From: Arthrobacter koreensis
GTDB taxonomy: Bacteria; Actinomycetota; Actinomycetes; Actinomycetales; Micrococcaceae
Direction of reading: 5' to 3'
DNA length: 64,000 nt
Assembly: GCF_009193255.1 (NCBI RefSeq)
Contig: NZ_WACG01000006.1
Coordinates: forward strand, 186,001 to 250,000
This document shows, piece after piece, positions 26,169-35,689 of this stretch. Each line of letters begins with the position of its first letter. Position 1 is the first letter of the stretch. A program made the position numbers and the translations under genes. The notes beneath the pieces are model-generated. The model had not been told where the DNA came from and searched no databases. It worked only from the letters and a program-made list of their open reading frames with translations.

Positions 26169-27779
26169 ATGAACAATTCTCTTGAAACCAGCGGCCTGCT
26201 GAACGATTCAAGCCGCCGCAATTTCCTCAAGCTGGCTGGCGTCATGGGTGCCGCTGCCGCTTTCGCAGGCTCGATTTCCGCCTGCAGTCCCGGCGGCAGC
26301 CCCGCCCCGGCCGGCAGCGCTGCCGCAGCCGAGGGCACAGGCTCCATCGAGGCAGGTATCTCCTACCAGCTCTCCACCGGCTTCGACCCGATGATTTCAA
26401 CGGGCGCAACGCCGCAGGCGGCAAACCTGCACATCTTCGAGGGCCTGACCGAGCTCCACCCCGCTACCCGCGAACCGTACCTCGCGCTGGCCGCGGCGGA
26501 GCCCTCGAAGATCGATGACACCACCTGGGAAGTGAAGCTCCGCGACGGCGCGAAGTTCCACAACGGGAATCCGGTCACGACCGAAGACGTGGTGTTCTCC
26601 TTCGAGCGTGTGCTGGATCCGGCGAACAAGTCCCTGTTCGCCGGCTTCATCCCCTTCATCGACTCCGTCACCGCCAAGGACGAGTCAACCGTGGAGTTCA
26701 AGCTCAAGTACCCCTTCCCCGGCTTCAGTCCGCGCATCTCCGTCATCAAGATTGTGCCGAAGTCCGTGGTCACGGCAGATCCCGCCGGCTTCGACCTGAA
26801 GCCCGTCGGTTCCGGCCCCTACAGCCTGGTCTCTGCCGTGAAGGAAGACCGCATCGTCTTCAAGAAGTTCGATGACTACAACGGCAAGTACCCGGCACGG
26901 GTCGCGGACATGACCTGGCTGCTGCTGGCCGACCCGGCCGCCCGCGTTGCCGCGGTTCCGTCCCGCGCCCAGGCCATCGAGGACGTGCCCTACCTGGACG
27001 TGGACCAGCTGGCCACCAAGGTTGAGGTTGAATCCGTCCAGTCCTTCGGCCTGCTGTTCCTGATGTTCAACTGCGCCAAGTTCACGGACAAGCGCGTCCG
27101 CCAGGCCCTGCACTACGCAATCGACACCGATGCCGTAATCACCAAGGCGCTGCTGGGCAACGCCACCGCGGCCACCTCCTACTTCCAGAAGGGCCACCCG
27201 TCCTACAGCGAAGCCGCCGCCGTTTACGGCTACGACGCCGAGAAGGCCAAGTCGCTGCTGAAGGAAGCCGGGATGGCGAACATCACCGTCACCCTCACCT
27301 CTACCGACACCGGCTGGGTGACCCGCGTGGTCCCGCTGATCAAGGAGTACTGGGACGCAATCGGCGTCACCACCACGCTGGAGATCCTGCAGTCCGCAGC
27401 CGTCTATGCTCCGGAAAAGGTGGGCGGCAAGAACTTCGACGTCCTCTGCGCCCCGGGCGATCCCTCGGTCTTCGGCAATGACGGTGACATCCTGCTCAGC
27501 TGGTTCTACCGCGGAGCCACCTGGATGGAAAACCGCGCCGGCTGGAACACCACATCGGAGTACGCAGACGTGCAGGCCAAGCTGGACGAGGCCGTAAAGC
27601 TGGACGAGGACAAGGCCAAGGCCATCCACGCCGACGTGGTGGACATCGTCTCCGAAGAAGTCCCGCTCTACCCGCTGTTCCACCGCAAGCTGCCCACCGC
27701 ATGGGATGCCAATACACTGGACGGCTTCGCGCCGCTGCCCACCACCGGCGTCTCCTTCGTCGGCGTCGGCCGCAAGTAA
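26169..27779 (+). CDS. siaE: Sialic-acid ABC transporter, substrate-binding lipoprotein (SBP_bac_5)
   Basis: This is a 536-aa protein. Its signal [19 protein letters not shown] has a twin-arginine motif and is followed by the lipobox ISACSPG, so it is probably a Tat-exported lipoprotein. The mature part has the oligopeptide/dipeptide-binding fold: [40 protein letters not shown] and [17 protein letters not shown]. Peptide-type binding proteins are used for sialic acid in Haemophilus ducreyi SatA and C. glutamicum SiaE. The nanA/K/E neighbours make Neu5Ac the most likely ligand. A strong hairpin follows the gene before siaF. Confidence 0.88.
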   Translation: MNNSLETSGLLNDSSRRNFLKLAGVMGAAAAFAGSISACSPGGSPAPAGSAAAAEGTGSIEAGISYQLSTGFDPMISTGATPQAANLHIFEGLTELHPATREPYLALAAAEPSKIDDTTWEVKLRDGAKFHNGNPVTTEDVVFSFERVLDPANKSLFAGFIPFIDSVTAKDESTVEFKLKYPFPGFSPRISVIKIVPKSVVTADPAGFDLKPVGSGPYSLVSAVKEDRIVFKKFDDYNGKYPARVADMTWLLLADPAARVAAVPSRAQAIEDVPYLDVDQLATKVEVESVQSFGLLFLMFNCAKFTDKRVRQALHYAIDTDAVITKALLGNATAATSYFQKGHPSYSEAAAVYGYDAEKAKSLLKEAGMANITVTLTSTDTGWVTRVVPLIKEYWDAIGVTTTLEILQSAAVYAPEKVGGKNFDVLCAPGDPSVFGNDGDILLSWFYRGATWMENRAGWNTTSEYADVQAKLDEAVKLDEDKAKAIHADVVDIVSEEVPLYPLFHRKLPTAWDANTLDGFAPLPTTGVSFVGVGRK

Positions 27780-27801
27780 CTGCTGGAAACAGCTCGCACT
27801 C

Positions 27802-27827
27802 GGCGGGGCGCTCCCGGGCGCCCCGCC
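27802..27827 (+). terminator. Intra-operon hairpin between siaE and siaF
   Basis: Perfect 10-bp GC arms with a 6-nt loop start 23 nt after the siaE stop. They are followed by a weak T-stretch (TGCTTTATT). Such hairpins behind binding-protein genes usually stabilise or partly terminate the message, so that more binding protein than permease is made. Confidence 0.7.
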
Positions 27828-27857
27828 TGCTTTATTCCCCCGCATTGGAGTACTTGA

Positions 27858-28817
27858 GTGACAATGTTTATCCGCCTGCTAGGGCGCCGGCTTGCTGTCC
27901 TGCCGATCATGCTCCTGGGCGTCACCGTCATGGTCTTCCTGGTGCTGTCCGTGATTCCCGCAGACCGCGCCACCGCCGTCCTGGGCGAGAACGCCAGCGA
28001 AGATGCCAAGGAGGCCTGGCGTGAGGAACGCGGCCTGAATGACTCCCTGCTGGTCCAGTTCTTCCGCTATCTCAGCGGTGTTCTCCGGCTGGACTTCGGC
28101 GTGACCAACCCGCCTGAGGAATCCGTGGCCACCAAGATTGCCACCGCGTTCCCGGTCACCCTGCAGCTGACCTTCCTGGGCATCCTGCTCGCCGTGGTGC
28201 TGGCCCTGACGCTCGGCATCACCGCGGCCCTGTACCGCGACCGCTGGCCGGACCAGGTTATCCGCATCTTCTCCATCGCCGCGATCGCCACCCCCTCCTT
28301 CTGGCTGGCCATCCTGCTGATCCAGTGGTTTGCCCTTCCCGAAGGCTCGATCTTCCCCACCGGCGGCCTCGCCTGGGCAGACCAGTACGGCTTCGTCGGC
28401 TGGCTCTATTCAATGGCCCTGCCGGCCCTGGCCCTGGGCATCCCGGTCTCCGCGTCCCTGATCCGCGTGGTGCGCACCTCCATGGTGGAGGAACTGGACC
28501 GTGACTACGTCCGTACCGCCATCGGCAACGGCGTCCCCTACCGCACCGTGGTAGCCCGAAACGTGCTGCGCAACGCGCTCGTCACCCCCGTCACCGTGCT
28601 GGGGCTCCGCGTGGGCTACCTGCTCGGCGGCGCCGTCGTCATCGAAAAAATCTTCAGCCTCAACGGCATGGGAGACCTCATTGTGGTGGGCCTGACGACG
28701 TCGGACACCAACCTCGTGCAGGGCGCGGTGCTCACCATCGCCGTCGCCTTTGTCCTCGTCAACATCGTTGTTGACCTGCTCTACCTGGCCATCAACCCCC
28801 GAATCCGGACGGTGTAA
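27858..28817 (+). CDS. siaF: Sialic-acid ABC transporter permease (DppB/OppB type)
   Basis: This 319-aa inner-membrane protein has a first helix at residues 10-30, a periplasmic loop with ERGLNDSLLVQFFRYLSGVL, and the EAA loop ELDRDYVRTAIGNGVPYRTV. This is typical of the B-type permease of peptide/nickel importers. The GTG at 27858, 7 nt after GGAG, is preferred to the ATG two codons later. Its partner permease is the N-terminal half of the next gene, which starts 2 nt after its stop. Confidence 0.9.
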   Translation: MTMFIRLLGRRLAVLPIMLLGVTVMVFLVLSVIPADRATAVLGENASEDAKEAWREERGLNDSLLVQFFRYLSGVLRLDFGVTNPPEESVATKIATAFPVTLQLTFLGILLAVVLALTLGITAALYRDRWPDQVIRIFSIAAIATPSFWLAILLIQWFALPEGSIFPTGGLAWADQYGFVGWLYSMALPALALGIPVSASLIRVVRTSMVEELDRDYVRTAIGNGVPYRTVVARNVLRNALVTPVTVLGLRVGYLLGGAVVIEKIFSLNGMGDLIVVGLTTSDTNLVQGAVLTIAVAFVLVNIVVDLLYLAINPRIRTV

Positions 28818-28819
28818 CC

Positions 28820-30931
28820 ATGCGCAACTCCCTGGCCGAACGGCTCAGCAATACCGGAGCCCGCTTCACTGCGCTGAACCTCAGCTCCAAACTCGCGCTG
28901 GGCTTCCTGGCGTTCATTGTCCTGGTGGCCGTTTTCGGCCCCTTCTTCGCCCCGTTCGGAGAGAACGAATCCAGCGCCCCGGTGCTCCCGCCCGGCGGCG
29001 AACACCTCTTCGGCACGGACGGGTCCAGCTATGACGTGTTCTCCCGCATGCTTTACGGCGCCCGCGTCTCCATCTCGATCGGCCTCGGCGCCGTCGCCCT
29101 GGCCCTGATCCTCGGTTCCATCCTGGGCGCCATCGCCGCCACCTCCCGCAAGGCCGTCAGTGAGACGGTCATGCGCATCCTGGACATCCTGATGGCCTTC
29201 CCGGGCATCGCCCTGGCCGCTGCGCTGCTGTTCGCGCTGCGGGACCACTCGCTGAACCTGTTCGGTTCCACCGTCCCGGTGCTCATCCTCGCGATCGCCA
29301 TTGTCTACACCCCGCAGCTGGCCCGCGTGGTCCGCGCGAACGTGCTGGCCCAGTACGGCGAAGACTACGTCCGCGCCGAACGTGTGATCGGCGCCGGCCG
29401 CACCTACATCCTGCTCAAGCACATTGCCCGGAACTGCGCCGCCCCGGTGCTGGTCTTCGCTACCGTCATGGTTGCCGACGCGATCATCCTTGAGGCATCG
29501 CTCTCCTTCCTGGGAGCCGGCGTGCAGCAGCCCGCGGCCTCCTGGGGCAACGTCATGGCGGACGGGCGCAACGTGGTCTTCAGCGGCGCCTGGTGGCCCA
29601 CCACGTTCGGCGGCATCACCATCCTGCTGACCGTGCTGGCCCTGAACATCCTGGCCGAAGGGCTCACGGATGCCATGGTCAACCCGCGCAGCCGCAAGCC
29701 GCGCCGGCAGGCCCCCGCCGCCGTCGGTGCCGTGGCCACCGCCGCGCAGCCGTCCGCCCTGGACGCTGCAGGCACGTCTCTGACCGAGCACGACGGCGGT
29801 GCACCGGAGACCGCCGAGGCCCCCTCCGTGGGCGCGAACGTCCACAAACCCGGCTCGCTCGAGGCCCTGGCAATGGAGCTGGACCGGCTTGCCGCCGTCG
29901 AGGCTACCCGCACCGACCGCCTGCCGGCCGTCGCTGCCGATGCCCCGGTGATCCTGGAAGTGAAGGATCTGTCCATCCGCTTCCCGGAACGCTACGGGGA
30001 CACGGCCATCGTGGACCGGGTGAGCTTCACCGTCCGTGAGGGCGAAACCATGGGCCTGGTCGGTGAATCCGGCTGCGGCAAATCCATCACCTCCCTGGCC
30101 ATCATGGGACTGCTCCCGCGTACCGCGCAGCTGACCGGGTCCATCCGGTTCAACGGCAAGGAACTGCTCACCAATGATCCGAAGGAACGCGACCGGCTCT
30201 ACAAGGGGCTGCGCGGCGAGCAGATCGCCATGGTCTACCAGGACGCGCTCAGCTCGCTGAACCCGTCCATGCTGATCAAGGACCAGATGGCCCAGCTGAC
30301 CCGGCGCGGCGGCCGCAAGAGCCCGCGCGAGTTGCTGGAACTGGTGAAGCTGGATCCGGACCGCACGCTCAAGAGCTACCCCCACGAGCTCTCCGGCGGC
30401 CAGCGCCAGCGGGTGCTGATCGCCATGGCGCTCTCCCGCTCACCGAAGATCGTGGTGGCGGACGAACCGACGACGGCGCTGGACGTGACCGTGCAGAAAC
30501 AGGTGGTGGACCTGCTGAACGAGCTGCGCGAACAGCTCGGCTTCGCCATGGTGTTCGTCAGCCACGACCTGGCCCTGGTGGCGTCGCTGGCGCACCGCGT
30601 CACGGTGATGTACGCCGGGCAGGTGGTTGAATCCGGCGACGTTCCGGACCTGCTGCAGGATCCCCGGCACGAATACACCCGCGGCCTCCTCGGCGCGGTG
30701 CTCTCCATCGAGGCCGGCGCGGACCGCCTGCACCAGATCCAGGGCACCGTCCCCTCTCCCCGGGACTTCGCGCCCGGAGACCGGTTCGCCGAGCGGTCCC
30801 TGCGGCCCGACGCCGATCCCAACCAGGTCCTCAAGTTCGTCCAGGTTGGGGACAGCACGCACTACTGGGCCAGCCACGAGACGGGCGCAGACCTCGTTGA
30901 AACCGGCGCAAGCACAAGGCAGGAAGCATGA
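28820..30931 (+). CDS. siaG: Sialic-acid ABC transporter fused permease/ATPase
   Basis: This 703-aa fusion has residues 1-290 as a DppC-type permease (first helix at about 28-47; EAA region [20 protein letters not shown]). Residues 290-375 are an Ala/Pro-rich linker. Residues 375-700 are a DppD-type ATPase with Walker A GESGCGKS (about 414), Q-loop [12 protein letters not shown], signature LSGGQRQR (about 523) and Walker [12 protein letters not shown] (about 545). I see no frameshift or internal start that would make two proteins. A similar fused subunit is described for Sat/SiaEFGI sialic-acid importers. The stop overlaps the siaI start by 4 nt (ATGA). Confidence 0.93.
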   Translation: MRNSLAERLSNTGARFTALNLSSKLALGFLAFIVLVAVFGPFFAPFGENESSAPVLPPGGEHLFGTDGSSYDVFSRMLYGARVSISIGLGAVALALILGSILGAIAATSRKAVSETVMRILDILMAFPGIALAAALLFALRDHSLNLFGSTVPVLILAIAIVYTPQLARVVRANVLAQYGEDYVRAERVIGAGRTYILLKHIARNCAAPVLVFATVMVADAIILEASLSFLGAGVQQPAASWGNVMADGRNVVFSGAWWPTTFGGITILLTVLALNILAEGLTDAMVNPRSRKPRRQAPAAVGAVATAAQPSALDAAGTSLTEHDGGAPETAEAPSVGANVHKPGSLEALAMELDRLAAVEATRTDRLPAVAADAPVILEVKDLSIRFPERYGDTAIVDRVSFTVREGETMGLVGESGCGKSITSLAIMGLLPRTAQLTGSIRFNGKELLTNDPKERDRLYKGLRGEQIAMVYQDALSSLNPSMLIKDQMAQLTRRGGRKSPRELLELVKLDPDRTLKSYPHELSGGQRQRVLIAMALSRSPKIVVADEPTTALDVTVQKQVVDLLNELREQLGFAMVFVSHDLALVASLAHRVTVMYAGQVVESGDVPDLLQDPRHEYTRGLLGAVLSIEAGADRLHQIQGTVPSPRDFAPGDRFAERSLRPDADPNQVLKFVQVGDSTHYWASHETGADLVETGASTRQEA

Positions 30932-31737
30932 GCACGGAAACCAGCACCACCCCCGTCCTGGAACTGAGGGGCATCAAGGTCCACCACCGGGCCCGCACCG
31001 GCTCCCTGTTCCGGCCCAATATCGTCAAGGCCGTGGACGGCGTGGACTTCACCGTCCGCCGCGGCGAAACCGTGGGAATCGTCGGCGAATCCGGCTGCGG
31101 CAAGTCCACGCTGGCCTCCGTGCTGGTGGGACTGCAGGAACCCACCGCCGGTGAGGTGCTCTTCCACGGGAAGAAGGTCAGCACACGGGCCTCCTCCTCG
31201 AAGAAAACCTTCGGCCGCGCCGTCGGCGTCGTCTTCCAGGACCCGGCCACCGCACTGAACCCGCGCATGACCATCCAGGACATCCTCACCGATCCGCTGC
31301 AGGTCCACGGCATCGGCACCCAGGCCTCCCGCGCGGCCCGGGTAAAGGAGCTGCTCAGCCTGGTCGGGCTGCCGCAGTCCGCCGCGGAGGTTACCCCGCA
31401 CCAGGTGTCCGGCGGGCAGCGGCAGCGCGTCGCGATCGCCCGGGCCCTGGCCCTGGATCCGTCCGTGATCGTGGCCGATGAACCGACGTCGGCGCTGGAC
31501 GTTTCAGTCCGCGCGCAGGTCCTGAACCTGCTCTCGGACCTCAAGCGGGAACTGAACCTGGGCATGGTTTTCATCTCCCATGACATCCAGACCGTCCGCT
31601 ACGTCTCCGACCGCATCTGCGTCATGTACTACGGACGGATCGTCGAAGAGGGCCCGGCCGCCGAGGTCTTCGACCGGCCCACCAATGACTACACCAAGAG
31701 CCTGCTCGGCGCGGCTCCCAGCCTATTGCACGTCTAG
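30928..31737 (+). CDS. siaI: Sialic-acid ABC transporter ATP-binding protein (DppF/OppF type)
   Basis: This 269-aa protein has Walker [11 protein letters not shown]-loop [12 protein letters not shown], signature VSGGQRQR, Walker [13 protein letters not shown] and H-loop [12 protein letters not shown]. The usual C-terminal oligopeptide-transporter extension is short. It would pair with the ATPase half of the fused subunit to form a heterodimeric engine. The ATGA overlap with siaG indicates coupled translation. Confidence 0.93.
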   Translation: MSTETSTTPVLELRGIKVHHRARTGSLFRPNIVKAVDGVDFTVRRGETVGIVGESGCGKSTLASVLVGLQEPTAGEVLFHGKKVSTRASSSKKTFGRAVGVVFQDPATALNPRMTIQDILTDPLQVHGIGTQASRAARVKELLSLVGLPQSAAEVTPHQVSGGQRQRVAIARALALDPSVIVADEPTSALDVSVRAQVLNLLSDLKRELNLGMVFISHDIQTVRYVSDRICVMYYGRIVEEGPAAEVFDRPTNDYTKSLLGAAPSLLHV

Positions 31738-31758
31738 AACCAAGCACTGGAGAACCAC

Positions 31759-32691
31759 TTGTCACACGCATCAAAGCCCAGCTTCCACGGCGTCATCCCG
31801 CCCGTCGTCACGCCCCGCACGGCGGACGGTGCCGTTGACACGGCGTCGCTGGAGAAGCTCACCAAATACCTGCTCGACGGCGGTGTCACCGGGCTTTTCA
31901 TCCTCGGGTCCTCCGGTGAGGTCCCCTACCTGACCAACGCCGAGCGGGACACGGTGATCCGCACGGTCGCCGGCGTCAACGCCGGCGAGGTGCCCATCAT
32001 CGCCGGCGCCTGCGAACAGACCACTGCACGCACCGTCGAGGAGGCCCGCCGCCTGGTGGGCCTCGGCGCGGATGCCATCGTGGCGACGTCGCAGTTCTAC
32101 GCCATCTCGGACATCGCCGAGACGGACACCCACTTCCGGTCCCTGCACGCCGCGCTGGACGTTCCGCTGTTCGCGTACGACGTGCCCGTCCGCACCCACT
32201 TCAAGCTTCCGCTGCCGCTGCTGGTCCAGCTGGCCCAGGACGGCGTGCTGGCCGGCGTGAAGGACTCCTCCGGCGACGACGTGTCCTTCCGCCAGCTGCT
32301 GCTGGCCACCCGCGGCCTGCCGGACTTCGCCGTGTTTACCGGGCATGAGGTTGTGGTGGACGGCGCGCTGCTGGGCGGCGCCGCCGGTGTGGTGCCGGGC
32401 CTGGGCAACGTGGATCCGGCCGGCTACGCCGCACTGTACTCCGCGGCAAAGGCCGGCGACTTCGCCGAAGCCGCCCGCGTCCAGGACCGGCTCGCCGGCC
32501 TCTTCGACATCGTCTACACACCCACCCCCGGCCGGGTCTCCCCCGGCGCGGCCGGCCTGGGCGCGTTCAAGACCGCGCTGATGCTGCTCGGCGTCATCGA
32601 CACCAACGTGATGTCCGCACCGATGACCGCCCTGAACGAGGCCGAGACCGCCGCCATCCGCGGCATCCTCGAACGCAGCGGACTGCTCTGA
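31759..32691 (+). CDS. nanA: N-acetylneuraminate lyase (DapA/NanA family)
   Basis: This 310-aa TIM-barrel aldolase should split Neu5Ac to ManNAc and pyruvate. Schiff-base Lys168 lies in AGVKDSSGDD, catalytic Tyr140 in FAYDVPVRTHFKLP, and the carboxylate-binding loop is GSSGEVPYLT. These motifs fall between classical NanA and DapA, so sequence alone does not decide; the nanK/nanE/nagA/nagB context does. The start is TTG with GGAG 8 nt upstream. It lies 21 nt after siaI. Confidence 0.87.
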   Translation: MSHASKPSFHGVIPPVVTPRTADGAVDTASLEKLTKYLLDGGVTGLFILGSSGEVPYLTNAERDTVIRTVAGVNAGEVPIIAGACEQTTARTVEEARRLVGLGADAIVATSQFYAISDIAETDTHFRSLHAALDVPLFAYDVPVRTHFKLPLPLLVQLAQDGVLAGVKDSSGDDVSFRQLLLATRGLPDFAVFTGHEVVVDGALLGGAAGVVPGLGNVDPAGYAALYSAAKAGDFAEAARVQDRLAGLFDIVYTPTPGRVSPGAAGLGAFKTALMLLGVIDTNVMSAPMTALNEAETAAIRGILERSGLL

Positions 32692-32696
32692 TTCCC

Positions 32697-33653
32697 ATGC
32701 GGCATGTTCTCGGCATCGATCTGGGCGGCACCAAGACGGCGGGCGGGATTGTCGACGCCGGCGGGAACGTGGTGTTCTCCGCCGCGGTCCCGACTCCGGC
32801 GCAGGCCGGTGCGGACAGCGTCCTGCGGGCCGCCGCCACGCTGGCCGCATCACTGCTGGCCGAGGCCGAAAGCCGGGGCCTGCAGGTGGACGCCCTGGGC
32901 ATCGGCTCGGCCGGCGTGATCGACTCCGCCCGCGGCGTCGTACTGTCAGCCACGGACTCGATCCGCGGCTGGGCCGGAACCGCGCTGACCGCAGAACTCT
33001 CGGCCCGCACCGGGCTGCGCTGCACGGCACTGAACGACGTCCACGCGCATGCCCTGGGCGAAAGCTGGCTCGGCGCCGGTGCCGGTGTTCCGAGTGTCCT
33101 CTTCCTGGGCATGGGCACCGGCGTTGGCGGCAGCTACGTGCTGAACGGACAGCCGCTGGAAGGCGCATCCTTCGCCGCCGGACACACCGGGCACCTCGCC
33201 TCGCCGTTCGCCGTCGAGTCCGGGCAGCCGGTGCCCTGCAGCTGCGGCGGCGCAGGGCATGTGGAGGCCGTCGCTTCCGGGCCGGGCATCTTCGCGCTCT
33301 ACACCCGGTTGGGCGGCAGCACGGCGGCGGATACCCGCGGCGTCTATGCGCTGGCAGCCGACGGCGACCCCGTAGCCGCGAAGGCACTGCACCGCGGTGC
33401 CGCAGCGGCCGGCTCGGCGATCGGCGGACTGGCCAACGTCCTTGATCCGCACATTGTGGTGGTGGGCGGCGGCCTGGCCTTCGCCGGTCCGCTCTGGTGG
33501 AACACGATGGAAGCCCAGGCCCGCGCCGAGCTGCTGCCTCCACTCGCGGACCTGCTGATAGTGCCCGCCCAGCTGGGCGAGACGGCGGCCATCCGCGGCG
33601 CCGCCCGCCGGGCCCTGACGCTCATTCCCGCTACCGAAGGCTCCCATGCTTAA
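32697..33653 (+). CDS. nanK: ROK-family kinase, probable N-acetylmannosamine kinase
   Basis: This 318-aa protein has the phosphate loop GIDLGGTKTAGGIVDAGG, catalytic Asp in TALNDVHAHALGE and GMGTGVGGSYVLNG. The ROK zinc motif is altered: C-S-C-G-G-A-G-H-V-E near residue 181, where the usual third Cys is His; GHTGH supplies the other histidine. It should phosphorylate ManNAc to ManNAc-6-P. The start lies 5 nt after the nanA stop without a good Shine-Dalgarno, so it is coupled. Its end overlaps nanE by 8 nt. Confidence 0.87.
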   Translation: MRHVLGIDLGGTKTAGGIVDAGGNVVFSAAVPTPAQAGADSVLRAAATLAASLLAEAESRGLQVDALGIGSAGVIDSARGVVLSATDSIRGWAGTALTAELSARTGLRCTALNDVHAHALGESWLGAGAGVPSVLFLGMGTGVGGSYVLNGQPLEGASFAAGHTGHLASPFAVESGQPVPCSCGGAGHVEAVASGPGIFALYTRLGGSTAADTRGVYALAADGDPVAAKALHRGAAAAGSAIGGLANVLDPHIVVVGGGLAFAGPLWWNTMEAQARAELLPPLADLLIVPAQLGETAAIRGAARRALTLIPATEGSHA

Positions 33654-34320
33654 TCTCCAAACCCTCCGTTCCTCCCTGATCGTTTCCTGCCAGGCCTACC
33701 CCGGCGAGCCGATGCGGGATCCGCAGACCACCGCACAGGTGGCCCAGTCCGCCGTGATTGGCGGTGCCGCTGCCGTCCGGGTGCAGGGACTCAGCGACAT
33801 CGCCCGGGTGCGTTCCGCCGTCGAGGTTCCCGTCATTGGCCTCTGGAAGGACGGGCACGACGGCGTCTTCATCACCCCTACGCTGCACCACGCCCTTGCC
33901 TGCGCCGGAGCCGGGGCCCACATCGTGGCTCTGGACGGTACCCGCCGTGAACGTCCGGACGGACTGTCCCTGGCCCAGACCATCGCCGGCGTCCACGAAG
34001 GCTCCAACGCGCTGGTCATGGCGGACTGCGGATCAGCCGCCGACGCCGTTGCTGCCGCCACGGCGGGTGCGGACATTATCGGCACCACACTCGCCGGCTA
34101 CACGGGCGAGCGGCCGAAGACCGACGGTCCGGATCTTGAACTCCTGGCGGAGATTGCTGCCCTTGACCTCGGCCTGCCGCTGATCGCCGAGGGCCGCATC
34201 CACACCCCCGCACAAGGCCGGGCCGCGCTGGACGCCGGAGCGTTCGCCGTCGTGGTGGGCACGGCCATTACGCATCCGGCGACCATCACCGGCTGGTTCG
34301 CGGACGCGCTGGCACCGTGA
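33646..34320 (+). CDS. nanE: N-acetylmannosamine-6-phosphate 2-epimerase
   Basis: This 224-aa TIM-barrel enzyme converts ManNAc-6-P to GlcNAc-6-P. Family motifs are SLIVSCQAYPGEPM at the N-terminus, catalytic Lys in IGLWKDGHDGVFITPT, HIVALDGTRRERPDG, and Glu in LPLIAEGRIHTPAQ. It overlaps nanK by 8 nt and the next gene by 4 nt (GTGA). Its product is the substrate of NagA at the left end of the locus. Confidence 0.95.
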   Translation: MLNLQTLRSSLIVSCQAYPGEPMRDPQTTAQVAQSAVIGGAAAVRVQGLSDIARVRSAVEVPVIGLWKDGHDGVFITPTLHHALACAGAGAHIVALDGTRRERPDGLSLAQTIAGVHEGSNALVMADCGSAADAVAAATAGADIIGTTLAGYTGERPKTDGPDLELLAEIAALDLGLPLIAEGRIHTPAQGRAALDAGAFAVVVGTAITHPATITGWFADALAP

Positions 34321-35306
34321 CGTCCTTCCGGGCCGTAGGGTCCTTCCGGGAGCGGGTGGATCCGGAGCTGCTGGCCGGGCTCGCGTTTTCCGAGGAACAT
34401 CCACCCCCGGTGTCCCTGGCCGAACTGGCAGGCTTCCGGGAGCAGGCAGAGGCGCCGGCCGCCGCCGTCGTTGATCCGGGAGTGCGGATCCGGGACTATG
34501 CAGCCAACGGCGTGCCGCTCCGCGTCTTTACGCCCTCCGGTCCCGGCCCGCACCCTGCCGTTTACTGGATCCACGGCGGCGGGATGATCGCCGGCAGCGC
34601 CGAGCTGGATACGGCCTACTGCGCGGAGCTGAGCGTGCGCGTCGGGGCTGTGGTCGTGGCGGCGGATTACCGGCTTGCCCCGGAGCATCCGTATCCGGCG
34701 CCGCTGCAGGACGTGCTCGCCGGACTGCGCTGGCTGTTCACCGCCGCCGGGGAGCTGAACGTTGACCCCGGGCGCATCGCCGTCGGCGGTTCCAGCGCGG
34801 GCGGCGGACTGGCCGCCGGTCTGGCGCTGCTCAACCGGGACCAGGACCGGCTGCCCCTGGCGTTCCTCTACCTGATGTACCCCATGCTGGATCCCACGCA
34901 CAGCTCCGCGTCCGCCCGGGAATTTCGCAGCATTCCCACCTGGAACCGCGCCCACAGTGAGTTCGCGTGGAGCTGCTACCTGGCCGGTGCTGCTCCGGTG
35001 CCGCCTCACGCGGCGCCCGCGCTGGCCGAAGATGTTGGGGGGCTGCCCCCGGTGCTGCTCCAGACCGCGGAGCTGGATCTGTTCCGTGACGAGGACATCG
35101 CGTTCGCGGCGAAGCTGATGCAGGCCGGCGTTCCCACGGAACTGCATGTCTATCCCGGGGCCTATCACGGCTTCGAACTGAACTGCCCGGAATCTTTTGT
35201 GGGCGCCCGGTGCCTGCTGGACCGGAACCGCGCCCTGGCCCGGGCGCTGCACGGCACAACCACCGATACTCCGCTGACCACCGCTACGAAAGGCACCTGC
35301 TCATGA
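34317..35306 (+). CDS. HSL-family alpha/beta-hydrolase esterase in the sialic-acid operon
   Basis: This 329-aa protein has the oxyanion-hole motif HGGG (VYWIHGGGMIAG), nucleophile elbow GGSSAGGG, acid in TAELDLFRDED and catalytic His in GAYHGFEL. This is the hormone-sensitive-lipase/acetyl-esterase family. There is no signal peptide, so it acts in the cytoplasm. The GTG start overlaps the nanE stop (GTGA), tying its expression to sialic-acid use. I infer removal of O-acetyl groups from imported sialic acid. Characterised sialate O-acetylesterases such as NanS are SGNH hydrolases, so this would be a different fold for the job. Confidence 0.85.
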   Translation: MTSFRAVGSFRERVDPELLAGLAFSEEHPPPVSLAELAGFREQAEAPAAAVVDPGVRIRDYAANGVPLRVFTPSGPGPHPAVYWIHGGGMIAGSAELDTAYCAELSVRVGAVVVAADYRLAPEHPYPAPLQDVLAGLRWLFTAAGELNVDPGRIAVGGSSAGGGLAAGLALLNRDQDRLPLAFLYLMYPMLDPTHSSASAREFRSIPTWNRAHSEFAWSCYLAGAAPVPPHAAPALAEDVGGLPPVLLQTAELDLFRDEDIAFAAKLMQAGVPTELHVYPGAYHGFELNCPESFVGARCLLDRNRALARALHGTTTDTPLTTATKGTCS

Positions 35307-35572
35307 GGCTTGAAGGCTGGCACATTGTCATCATCATCGTCATTGCGATTCTTCTCTTCGGCGCTCCCAAGCTCCCCGGCCTGGCGCGCAGCGTCGGCCA
35401 GTCCCTGCGGATCTTCAAGTCCGAGGTCCGGCAGCTGAAGGAGGACGACGTTCCTTCCGCGAAGACGGATCCCGGAACCGGCGCCGTCGTGCCCCCGGCC
35501 GCTCCGGCTCCCGCTCCCGCCTCCCGTCGAGAGGCCAGTTACGGCTCGTATGAGGCGCCAAAGGAGCCCTAA
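35303..35572 (+). CDS. tatA: TatA-family translocase subunit encoded in the sialic-acid operon
   Basis: This 89-aa protein has an N-terminal helix WHIVIIIVIAILLFGAP (residues 6-22) followed by the conserved hinge KLPGLARSVGQSLRIFKSEV. That amphipathic helix is diagnostic of TatA/TatE. A Pro/Ala-rich acidic tail follows. It forms the pore component of twin-arginine export. Its ATG overlaps the esterase stop by 4 nt, making it the last gene of the sialic-acid operon. No tatB or tatC is in the window. The SiaE binding protein of the same operon carries a twin-arginine signal, so the gene may boost Tat capacity when that operon is induced. Confidence 0.88.
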   Translation: MRLEGWHIVIIIVIAILLFGAPKLPGLARSVGQSLRIFKSEVRQLKEDDVPSAKTDPGTGAVVPPAAPAPAPASRREASYGSYEAPKEP

Positions 35573-35633
35573 TTGACCTCTCGATGAGGGGGATTCCGTT
35601 CGGCAAGGGGGCCGGGACGTGCTCTTCGGAAGG

Positions 35634-35682
35634 CCATGGGCCGCCGGTTCCGCAGCTGCGGAACCGGCGGCCCGTGGTTTTT
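35634..35682. terminator. Bidirectional terminator between the nan operon and the sialidase gene
   Basis: A long stem (about 20 bp, one T-G wobble) closes on an AGCT core. It is followed by a TTTTT run on the plus strand (35678-35682). It lies between convergent tatA and sialidase and serves both, most strongly the plus strand. Confidence 0.85.
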
Positions 35683-35689
35683 CCGTGCC

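Noticed and set aside
28781-30385. 534-aa minus-strand frame opposite the fused transporter gene
   Set aside because: Low-complexity His/Gly/Asp composition; the opposite strand holds clear ABC motifs.
31771-33543. 590-aa minus-strand frame opposite nanA/nanK
   Set aside because: Arg/Pro-rich shadow spanning two well-supported genes.
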